A DNA stretch of 64,000 nt from Capra hircus. Its lineage: Eukaryota; Chordata; Mammalia; Artiodactyla; Bovidae. The DNA lies in the NCBI RefSeq assembly GCF_001704415.2, contig NC_030826.1:29011324-29075323 (forward strand), in the 5' to 3' direction. How positions within the stretch are numbered: the stretch's first letter is position 1; every line of letters begins with the position of its first letter. The notes under the pieces were generated by a model, which ran no database searches, had not been told where the DNA came from, and saw only the letters and a list, made by a program, of their open reading frames with translations. A program made the position numbers and the translations under genes. Of this stretch, positions 61,001 through 64,000 are shown in pieces.

Positions 61001-62844
61001 ACATCCCCCTCATGCCCACAGCAAAAATACATCTGACTCTGCTGTAGAAGACAGGGAGAAATAAAGTCAGCAGAAATTCACTTTGCAGATGTCTTTTGCG
61101 GTGTATTGAGTTCACAAGCCCGGGCTGGCCTCCTTTTACAAGCAGGGTAGTGATGTAATACCCCACAAGCCCACTGGGTGGCACCACTATCTCTTGCATA
61201 AACTCTGACGGATCCTCCTGGCCTTGGGGAGATACTTACAGACTGGACCTGCAACTGGAGGTCATTCTTTTCCTGCAGCAGGGACACCATTTTCTCCTCC
61301 AGCTCCTTTCGGCGAGCCTCAGATCTGGCCAGTTCTTCCTTGGCTCTCTCAAAGTCTTCCTTCATGGTGGCTATCTCCTTCTCAGCCTCCGCACTCTTCA
61401 GCAGGGGCTTGATCTTGAAGAACAGGTTCATCCAGGGCCAGTGCTTGACGTTCATAAAAGATCGGATGTTGTACTGGATGCAGAAGATGGAGTCCCTGTG
61501 TATGGTTAGGACTGGGGTTAATGGACCACAGCAAGGTGCAGTCTCCACCACCCTGCCCCCGTGGGCCCCAAGACCTTCACCCTTATCGGTCAGGTGGGAA
61601 GGAGGTGCAGCTTGGCTGTAACCCATCCCATGAGCCCCAGAGTCTGTTCTGCAAACGAAGAGGAGAGCAAACAGCACGTGCAAATTTGGGAGGTGAGAGA
61701 GGTTCCATCCACCTGGCTTCCACCTCCACCACCCTACTGAAAATGCTCACCCTAAGGTTGTCAGTCTGAGCAAACTCCGGGAGGTAGTGAAGGACGGGGA
61801 ATACAGGGTATCAGGGAGAAGGGGTCCCAGTGAACCCCACACAGGACTGGCCCACAGTACTGCTGCTCCTCCTGTTGAATTACTGAAGGACAAAGGCCCC
61901 TCGAGCCTCATCCAGTCCCTTCCGTCCTCTCTCCCCCATCATCTGCGTCCTAATCGGGTCCTGTCGTCTTCTGTCTGGGCTTCCCTGCAGCCTGGCCTTG
62001 GCCCCTCTTGCGCCTTCAGGCCTGCTCTTCTTGCGGCTGCCAGTGGCCTCTTTGAGTATGTGTGTTTTCTGTTTCATGGCCCTGCCGTGCGGCAAGTGGG
62101 ATCTTACTTCCTGGAACAGGGATCGAACCTGTGTCTCCTGCAGTGGAAGCGTGGAGTCTTAACCACTGGCTTGCCAGGAAAGTCCCCCAGGTGACCTGTC
62201 TGAGCTATTGAAACAAATCTGATCCTCTCACTCATCTCCTCCATGGCTCCCCATCAAGTGGGAGATTTAACCTGGGCTCTTCAAGATGACAGGTGGGGAC
62301 CTCCACTGCCAGCCTCTCCTTGCTCCAGTCAAGTGACCTGCTTTTGCTCCCCGCAACCCTCAGGCCACCCTTCCTCCAGCCATGCAAAGCCTCCTTTGGA
62401 AAGCTCTTTCTTTTTTGCTGCCCTTTCATGCCAACCCCAGCCCCCAGTCTGTCCACCTGGCCCTGAATACAACTGACACTACGCTTGTCACAGGCGTGAA
62501 AACTAGCCGAGCGGGTGTCTGCCTCCCACTCCTCTGTGGGCTCCTGGAGGCCAGGGCACATTTCTGCATCCCCAGTGTCAAGCAGAGGCCCCAGCACAGA
62601 ACCGTGGCTCAGCAAATGTGGGACAAATAAGTGAACATCTTAAGACTAAAGCATGAAGCGAAGGTCAGCTCCAGGGAGGAGGGCAGGGAGGCGACGGCTT
62701 GCATCACCTTCTCTCCATCATCTTCTTGAACTCCACCCGCATCAGGTAGCCCCGGCATAAGGCCTGTGTACGTGTCATCAGGGTCACCAGCTTCTCATCC
62801 CTCATCTCCTCCAAGAGGCCCAGGAGCCCAGCTTTGAAGAATAC
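39960..62844 (-). CDS. MYH13: MYH13 (extraocular/superfast skeletal myosin heavy chain), 3' part of gene, 21 exons
   Basis: Class II sarcomeric myosin heavy chain, the thick-filament motor; MYH13 is known for expression in extraocular and laryngeal muscle. The sequence shows 21 minus-strand exons with AG/GT borders: 62708-62844, 61240-61495, 59288-59530, 57498-57674, 56159-56304, 55964-56054, 54050-54439, 53134-53260, 52929-53047, 50947-51143, 50395-50578, 49846-50011, 49228-49352, 48116-48424, 47831-48034, 45710-45835, 45279-45449, 42461-42565, 42268-42363, 40503-40637 and 40044-40058. The coding sum is 3519 bp (1172 codons plus stop) with no internal stop, and phases match across every junction. 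Order in the product: light-chain-binding IQ region, WPWM hinge, then a continuous coiled-coil rod to the C-terminus. The gene is 5'-truncated by the window edge, so the motor exons are missing. The exon sizes match what I remember of sarcomeric MYH genes. Assignment to MYH13 rather than MYH1/2/3/4/8 rests on rod wording such as TQLSRCRRVQHELEEA and the tail KSRDVGAQKMEE. Confidence 0.93.
39976..39981 (-). terminator. MYH13 polyadenylation signal AATAAA
   Basis: Canonical AATAAA on the minus strand, 62 bases past the stop codon. A T-rich stretch (ATGTTTATTATC) lies further downstream near 39925-39940 and could serve as the downstream element. No second canonical signal was seen between it and the stop. 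Confidence 0.8.
40044..40058 (-). CDS. MYH13: MYH13 window exon 21: last coding bases, K-M-E-E-stop
   Basis: The final exon contributes only AAG ATG GAA GAA TGA after acceptor CTCCCCCAG at 40061-40059, giving tail K-M-E-E, which matches the MYH13 C-terminus as I remember it. It was found by looking for the expected tail 444 bp downstream of the previous donor; it is far too short to appear as an open reading frame. The exon continues as the 3' UTR. Confidence 0.9.
   Translation of the reverse strand, partial: KMEE
40503..40637 (-). CDS. MYH13: MYH13 window exon 20: LMM C-terminal region
   Basis: A 135-bp, phase 0 exon, local residues 1124-1168. It starts EEQANTQLSRCRRVQHELEE and ends N-K-L-R-A-K-S-R-D-V-G-A-Q. 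The wording TQLSRCRR and the ending KSRDVGxQ is what I remember as characteristic of MYH13; paralogues typically read TNLSKFRK here. Acceptor is CTTCAG and donor is GTGAGA. The family's assembly-competence domain for thick-filament packing falls in this region. Confidence 0.95.
40870..41075 (+). mobile_element. Bov-tA SINE, sense, intergenic-facing intron region of MYH13
   Basis: GGCTTCCCCAGTGGATCAGA to CAAAGAGTTGGGCATGACAG. Lies in the intron between exons 40503-40637 and 42268-42363, antisense to the gene. Confidence 0.9.
41076..42267. other. MYH13 intronic sequence
   Basis: Non-coding intron with a purine-rich G/A tract at about 41875-42180 (repeated AGGGGAGGG/GGGCAGGG motifs). Plus-strand frames here have no domain. 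Confidence 0.5.
42268..42363 (-). CDS. MYH13: MYH13 window exon 19: LMM rod
   Basis: A 96-bp, phase 0 exon, local residues 1092-1123. It starts A-E-E-D-R-K-N-I-L-R-L-Q-D-L-V-D and ends K-A-Y-K-R-Q-A-E-E-A. Acceptor is TTTGCAG and donor is GTGAGT. It lies close to the assembly-competence region near the tail end of the rod. Confidence 0.95.
42461..42565 (-). CDS. MYH13: MYH13 window exon 18: LMM rod
   Basis: A 105-bp, phase 0 exon, local residues 1057-1091. It starts V-R-E-L-E-S-E-L-D-A-E-Q-K-R-G and ends R-K-V-K-E-M-T-Y-Q. Acceptor is GGTGCAG and donor is GTAGGC. Confidence 0.95.
43013..43152 (-). mobile_element. CHR-type SINE fragment, antisense
   Basis: TTTTTTTGTCTGCACTGCAT, TATCAAGGATTGAATGCATG, CTGAACTGCTAGGGAAAG. 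Confidence 0.8.
43247..43500 (-). mobile_element. Bov-A2 SINE dimer, antisense, with (GCT)n
   Basis: (GCT)8 at 43250-43274, first monomer to 43393 and second from about 43425 to 43497, linked by TGAAAGTGAAAAGTG wording. Confidence 0.9.
43501..44694. other. MYH13 intronic sequence
   Basis: Large intron between exons 42461-42565 and 45279-45449. No further coding signal or recognised repeat. Confidence 0.5.
44695..44902 (-). mobile_element. Bov-tA SINE, antisense
   Basis: TTTAGTCACCAAATCACGTC to CTGAGCCACCAGAGAAGCC. A C14 homopolymer follows at 44963-44976. Confidence 0.9.
45279..45449 (-). CDS. MYH13: MYH13 window exon 17: LMM rod
   Basis: A 171-bp, phase 0 exon, local residues 1000-1056. 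It starts [20 protein letters not shown] and ends KQIQKLENR. It contains ALKGGKKQIQ, the region of the last skip residue (glycine) of the sarcomeric rod in family knowledge. Acceptor is ACCGCAG and donor is GTAGGG. Confidence 0.96.
45710..45835 (-). CDS. MYH13: MYH13 window exon 16: LMM rod
   Basis: A 126-bp, phase 0 exon, local residues 958-999. It starts N-T-S-L-I-N-T-K-K-K-L-E-A-D-I-A-Q-C-Q and ends EEKAKKAITD. Acceptor is CTTGTAG and donor is GTGAGC. It follows a 2.0 kb intron filled with L1 and SINE sequence. Confidence 0.95.
45985..46870 (+). repeat. L1 LINE fragment, sense
   Basis: AT-rich with sense L1 wording (AACCAATAAATATGACAAAA, CTCATTAGTAATCAAAGAAA). No intact ORF. Intron of MYH13. 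Confidence 0.75.
46965..47300 (+). mobile_element. CHR-type SINE, sense, split by a Bov-tA SINE
   Basis: Host SINE: GGAATTCCCTGATGGTCCAA to TTGATCCCTGGTTGGGG, then GAACTAAGAACCCACATGCC with an A-rich end. The insert spans 47044-47248. Confidence 0.88.
47044..47248 (+). mobile_element. Bov-tA SINE nested in CHR SINE
   Basis: TTTCTCTTGGTGGCTTAACT to GTGACTTTCACTTTCACTTTC. The short duplication TTGGGG marks both sides. Confidence 0.88.
47360..47568 (-). mobile_element. Bov-tA SINE, antisense
   Basis: GTGTTAGTTGCTTAGTCATG to CTGTCTGAGCCACACAGAAG. Confidence 0.9.
47831..48034 (-). CDS. MYH13: MYH13 window exon 15: LMM rod
   Basis: A 204-bp, phase 0 exon, local residues 890-957. It starts DSQLHLDDALRSNEDLKEQL and ends ASDRVQLLHSQ. 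The acceptor is CCCTGTGAAG (AAG rather than CAG or TAG) and the donor is GTGAGT. The 81-bp intron before it is the shortest of the gene in this window. Confidence 0.96.
48116..48424 (-). CDS. MYH13: MYH13 window exon 14: LMM rod
   Basis: A 309-bp, phase 0 exon, local residues 787-889. It starts GSLEHEESKILRVQLELNQV and ends QKHLRSVQGQLK. It contains EIRSRNDALRLKKKMEGDLN, strongly conserved in the filament-forming rod. Acceptor is TTATCAG and donor is GTGAGT. Confidence 0.97.
48425..49227. other. MYH13 intronic sequence
   Basis: No coding signal or recognised repeat in this 0.8 kb intron. Confidence 0.5.
49228..49352 (-). CDS. MYH13: MYH13 window exon 13: LMM rod
   Basis: A 125-bp exon, local residues 745-786. 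It completes E, then E-I-S-D-L-T-M-Q-I-A-E-T and onward to Q-A-A-L-E-E-V-E. Acceptor is TTTGCAG and donor is GTAAGT (near-perfect). Confidence 0.95.
49846..50011 (-). CDS. MYH13: MYH13 window exon 12: LMM rod
   Basis: A 166-bp exon, local residues 690-745. It starts V-F-S-E-W-K-Q-K-L-D-E-S-Q and ends R-R-E-N-K-N-L-Q plus one base. Acceptor is CTCCTAG and donor is GTGGGC. Most sarcomeric paralogues, as I remember them, read V-L-A-E-W-K-Q here, so F and S are notable substitutions. Confidence 0.95.
50395..50578 (-). CDS. MYH13: MYH13 window exon 11: LMM rod, non-consensus donor
   Basis: A 184-bp exon, local residues 628-689. The first base completes lysine, then K-K-L-A-Q-R-L-Q-E-A and onward to K-K-Q-R-N-F-D-K. 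The 3' border that keeps frame and family exon length is followed by GTCCTT, the weakest donor of the gene. It includes a cysteine pair (A-C-A-C) in the ERANAACACLDKK segment. Confidence 0.92.
50947..51143 (-). CDS. MYH13: MYH13 window exon 10: LMM rod
   Basis: A 197-bp exon, local residues 563-628. It starts A-K-S-A-L-A-H-A-L-Q-S-A-R-H-D-C-D and ends QRTEELEEA plus a lysine codon split AA|G. The donor is GTAGGG. The acceptor ATGCCGCAG has an unusually weak pyrimidine tract. Sequence [20 protein letters not shown] is near-invariant in sarcomeric myosins. Confidence 0.95.
51144..52928. other. MYH13 intronic sequence
   Basis: A 1.8 kb intron. It contains a partial Bov-A tail at about 51388-51450, a Bov-A SINE at 51808-51935 and an old L2/MIR-like piece at about 52280-52400 (TACTAAGCACCTACTGTGTG). 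Otherwise unique. Confidence 0.55.
51808..51935 (+). mobile_element. Bov-A SINE, sense, partial
   Basis: GATTGGAGAAGGAAATGGCA to AACTTAGCAGCTGAACAATA, with small deletions. Confidence 0.85.
52929..53047 (-). CDS. MYH13: MYH13 window exon 9: LMM rod
   Basis: A 119-bp exon, local residues 523-562. It completes a glycine codon, then ELSHQVEEKAALISQLTKGK, ending LKRQLEEETK. Acceptor is TTTGCCAG and donor is GTAAGG. Confidence 0.95.
53134..53260 (-). CDS. MYH13: MYH13 window exon 8: LMM rod
   Basis: A 127-bp exon, local residues 481-523. It starts S-N-V-E-R-M-C-R-T-V-E-D-Q-F-N-E after a long T tract and CAAG acceptor, and ends A-R-L-Q-T-Q-N plus one base before donor GTGAGG. Confidence 0.95.
53338..53545 (+). 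mobile_element. CHR-type SINE, sense, diverged
   Basis: GGGTTTGATCCCTGGTCCAG box with the GCAACTAGAGAGTCTGAGC body and an (AAATA)n-rich end. The head is degraded. Confidence 0.75.
53550..53790 (+). mobile_element. Bov-tA SINE, sense, with internal A16
   Basis: GGGCTTCCCAGGTGGCGCTA head broken by a poly-A run at 53579-53594, then TTCGATGCCTGGGCTGAG and a BovB-like tail to CGACTTAGCAGG. Confidence 0.88.
54050..54439 (-). CDS. MYH13: MYH13 window exon 7: S2/LMM rod, longest exon
   Basis: A 390-bp, phase 0 exon, local residues 351-480. It starts A-R-T-E-E-L-E-E-E-V-E-A-E-H-T-L and ends DDMASNIETVSKSK. It contains EEASGATSVQIEMNKKREAE and [20 protein letters not shown], typical of the sarcomeric rod near the S2-LMM transition. 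Acceptor is CTTCCAG and donor is GTACCT. The long plus-strand reading frames over this exon are serine/leucine-rich antisense shadows. Confidence 0.97.
54762..54878 (-). mobile_element. CHR-type SINE fragment, antisense
   Basis: TTTGGCCATGCTGCGTGGCT to CTGGACTGCTAGGGAAGTCC. Confidence 0.82.
54943..55090 (+). mobile_element. Bov-A SINE, sense, with small internal duplication
   Basis: AGGAAGCTCTCCTGGAGGAG to ACATGACTGAAGTGACTTAG. The CCATTCCAGT box is partly duplicated. Confidence 0.85.
55096..55190. repeat. Tandem duplication, about 47 bp x 2
   Basis: Two adjacent units CATCTCCTATATATxT to CATAGATCCATGT, each containing the palindrome TATGTACATA. Confidence 0.92.
55288..55560 (-). mobile_element. 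Bov-A2 SINE dimer, antisense
   Basis: GCTGCTAAGTCGCTTCAGTC start, two monomers joined by GAAAGTGAAAAGTGAAAGTG; similar layout to the copy at 43247. Confidence 0.9.
55699..55885 (+). mobile_element. CHR-type SINE, sense, with target-site duplication
   Basis: GAGACTTCCTTGGTGGTCCA head to an (AAATAT)-rich end. Flanked by AGAAACCTGGGGA (55686-55698) and AGAAACCTAGGGGA (55886-55899), one base different in length. Confidence 0.9.
55964..56054 (-). CDS. MYH13: MYH13 window exon 6: S2 rod, short exon
   Basis: A 91-bp exon, local residues 320-350. The first base completes a lysine codon, then K-E-F-E-I-S-Q-L-Q and onward to Q-K-K-I-K-E-L-Q. Acceptor is TTTGCAG and donor is GTAACG. It has no start codon of its own and is recognisable only by frame, splice sites and myosin sequence. 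Confidence 0.94.
56159..56304 (-). CDS. MYH13: MYH13 window exon 5: S2 rod
   Basis: A 146-bp exon, local residues 272-320. It starts L-E-G-C-L-E-Q-E-K-K-L and ends EEKLK plus a lysine codon split as AA|G. The donor is GTAGCT, so without splicing the frame would read AAG-TAG and stop at once. It carries DLKMCQESIMDLENDKQQV. Confidence 0.95.
56985..57215. repeat. GAT/GGT/GCT-rich microsatellite in MYH13 intron
   Basis: About 230 bp of imperfect trinucleotide-style units (GATGGTGATGAT and GGTGATGATGCT variants), between the exons at 56159-56304 and 57498-57674. Confidence 0.95.
57498..57674 (-). CDS. MYH13: MYH13 window exon 4: S2 rod
   Basis: A 177-bp, phase 0 exon, local residues 213-271. 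It starts V-K-N-L-S-E-E-M-T-A-L-E-E-N and ends A-K-L-E-Q-Q-T-D-D. Acceptor is CTTAG and donor is GTGAGG. It is one of the most conserved stretches among sarcomeric myosins (SLQEAHQQTLDDLQVEEDKV). The following intron holds a GAT-rich microsatellite. Confidence 0.96.
57675..59287. other. MYH13 intronic sequence
   Basis: A 1.6 kb intron. It includes old repeat wording at about 58170-58250 (GACCTACGGGCCAAATCTGG, probably a hAT relic) and an antisense L1/HAL1-like segment at about 58540-58990 (GTATACCCAGAAGCAGAACC). Confidence 0.5.
59288..59530 (-). CDS. MYH13: MYH13 window exon 3: S2 rod
   Basis: A 243-bp, phase 0 exon, local residues 132-212. It starts ETENLMDAEERCEGLIKSK and includes the acidic run RLEEEEEMNSELVAKKRNL, ending HATENK. 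Charged heptad coiled coil of S2, the segment that in cardiac paralogues contacts myosin-binding protein C. Acceptor is TTTTTAG and donor is GTGGGC. Confidence 0.96.
59557..59740 (-). repeat. Antisense L1 3' fragment
   Basis: GATAGTTGATTTACAGTGTT and CAGTTCCTTGTGCTATACAA, typical bovine antisense L1 wording. A short (CA)n-rich tract follows at about 59836-59886. Confidence 0.75.
60372..60575 (-). mobile_element. MIR SINE, antisense
   Basis: Wording GTGTCCATTTCACAGTTGAT, AAGTCACCTGCCTGAGGTCA and CACAGCTGCCAAGTGG, typical of antisense MIR. Confidence 0.85.
60810..60932 (-). mobile_element. CHR-type SINE fragment, antisense
   Basis: TTTTTTGGCTGAACCACTCA to AGGCCACCAGGGAACTCCC. Confidence 0.83.
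61240..61495 (-). CDS. MYH13: MYH13 window exon 2: end of lever arm, WPWM hinge and start of S2
   Basis: This 256-bp exon follows acceptor CACAG and ends at donor GTAAGT. It carries the second light-chain helix (CIQYNIRSFMNVKHW), the invariant W-P-W-M where proline ends the lever arm, and the first heptads of the S2 coiled coil (KSAEAEKEIATMKEDFERAK), finishing L-Q-L-Q-V-Q-S. It is local residues 46-131. Confidence 0.96.
61496..62707. other. MYH13 intronic sequence
   Basis: Intron between the hinge exon and the IQ exon. It holds an antisense CHR-type SINE at 62050-62188 (TTTTCTGTTTCATGGCCCTG to CTTGCCAGGAAAGTCC). Otherwise unique. Confidence 0.6.
62708..62844 (-). CDS. MYH13: MYH13 window exon 1: light-chain-binding IQ exon
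   Basis: This 137-bp exon begins V-F-F-K-A-G-L-L-G after acceptor CACACAG and ends M-M-E-R-R with a split codon AG|G at donor GTGATG. It contains the essential light chain site (LLGLLEEMRDEKL) and the IQ-like regulatory light chain site (TQALCRGYLMR). In the lever arm these helices bind the myosin light chains and turn the motor stroke into movement. It is local residues 1-46 of the window product. The upstream exon is outside the window. Confidence 0.95.
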
Positions 62845-63857
62845 CTGTGTGAAAGGAGAGGCGGGCCCTGCTTCACCCTCAGCCTGCGCGCCCAAGGCGG
62901 GCTATCTCTGTCTAGCCCCAGCCCTCGCCTTTGGAGCCCTGACTTGGGACCAGCAGCCATCTGGCTCGCTGGACTCAGTTTTTGGAGGCTGTGTTCTCTG
63001 CAGGAGCCCCTCTGTGTCCTGTTCCAAGGTACATTCCAGGCCCCGCTGGCCCAGGCAGACAGATTCTGCTGGAGTTCACATGCAGGAAGCAAGGATAGGG
63101 CAGAAATGTAATCACACATGCAGACCAGGAGGGACTCACAGATGGCTCTGCCTCCCCATCCTCATCCTCCAATCTCTCCGCCCAGCTGAGGAGGTGGGTC
63201 CCACCCTTGAGGCCCCTCTCTGCACTGCCCACACCTGTAGGGCTTCCTCTGCCTCTGTGATGTTCCCGGGACCAGGGCACCTGTGGGGGCTGCAGGCTTT
63301 TCCCTAATGGGGTTGATGGTCCCCTGGCCCCTTTTAGGACACGGAGCTTTGGAGTCAGGCCAGGATTTGCAGCTGGCCTTTGTCACCCACTCTCCATGCA
63401 ACCTTGAACAAGTCTCTTGTCCTCTGGGAGCCTCCCAATAACCCCATGAGATAAGTACCACCCTTATCACCATCAGATGATCTGAAAGATTAGGTAAAAT
63501 GTGTATAGAAGGCATGTCACAGGTCTCAGTGCACACGTGCTCAATAATGGTGATCATTTTTATTGGTGATAATTCTTCTTAGGACCTCACGGTCCCCGGA
63601 ATTCTGTGTTCTCTGATCTCTTGGGCTCCTTCTCCCCTTTAGGGGCACTCACTCTCTGCTCCTGTTGATTTCTTCTATAGCTGCTAGGGCTGGGGCTGGA
63701 ATTTCCAATTAAGCCTCTAGACACTTAAAATCAGCATAGAGAGAGCTACCTATTCCTGGACAGAGTTCTCTTGGCCTGGGCTTCTGGGCAAGGGACCGTC
63801 AGGCTTCCCGGAACAGGAAAGAGACACCTTTCCTCCCATCAGCTCACAAGCAGCCCA
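62845..63857. other. MYH13 intron upstream of the IQ exon
   Basis: Non-coding sequence with a possible MIR-like piece at about 63370-63550. The next upstream exon (motor/converter) is not in the window. Confidence 0.55.
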
Positions 63858-64000
63858 GTTCAGTTCAGCTGCTCAGTTGTGTCTGATTCTTTGCAATTCC
63901 ATGGACTGCAGGACGCCAGCCCTTCCTGTCCATCACCAACTCCTGGAGCTTGCTCAAACTCATGTCCATCGAGTTGGTGATGCCAACTAACCATCTCATC
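63858..64000 (-). mobile_element. BovB LINE 3' fragment, antisense, cut by window end
   Basis: Begins CAGTTCAGTTCAGCTGCTCA and continues to the CATCTCATC box at the last base. It lies in the MYH13 intron upstream of the IQ exon. Confidence 0.85.

Overview
The window is mammalian genomic DNA from a ruminant, most likely a bovid. The evidence is the dense load of ruminant-restricted repeats: BovB LINE pieces, Bov-A/Bov-tA SINEs that share the BovB 3' tail, and CHR-type tRNA-derived SINEs. Genes are split by AG/GT introns, and there is nothing prokaryotic or viral in the layout.

The one confidently identified gene is the 3' part of MYH13, the superfast/extraocular skeletal myosin heavy chain, on the minus strand from 62844 down to about 39960. 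I could place 21 consecutive exons with splice sites and a continuous reading frame: the light-chain-binding (IQ) exon, the whole S2/LMM coiled-coil rod, a tiny last coding exon encoding K-M-E-E-stop, and a short 3' UTR with an AATAAA signal. Together they encode 1172 residues plus a stop, which fits roughly residues 767-1938 of a 1938-residue myosin. The motor-domain exons lie beyond base 64000. The choice of MYH13 among sarcomeric paralogues rests on my memory of its rod and C-terminal sequence and was not checked by alignment.

Positions 1 to about 39950 look like downstream intergenic DNA. In human the neighbour on this side is GAS7, but no GAS7 exon was seen here. This part holds L1 fragments (several with nested insertions and clear target-site duplications), a 1.9 kb broken BovB LINE in plus orientation at 21.4-23.3 kb, four antisense BovB 3' fragments, many SINEs, a small hAT DNA transposon with a perfect 8-bp duplication at 15.46-15.65 kb, and MIR/MER5-like relics. 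One unexplained GC-rich island at 28.06-28.56 kb has coding-like minus-strand reading frames. I could not assign it to a known protein; it is the main unknown of the window.

Within MYH13 the introns carry further SINEs, an old L1 at about 46 kb and a GAT-rich microsatellite at 57 kb. No RNA gene, CRISPR array, CpG-island promoter or novel multigene system was found. The most useful leads are the unusual GTCCTT splice donor at 50394-50389 in MYH13, the unassigned 28 kb island, and the datable nested transposon insertions.
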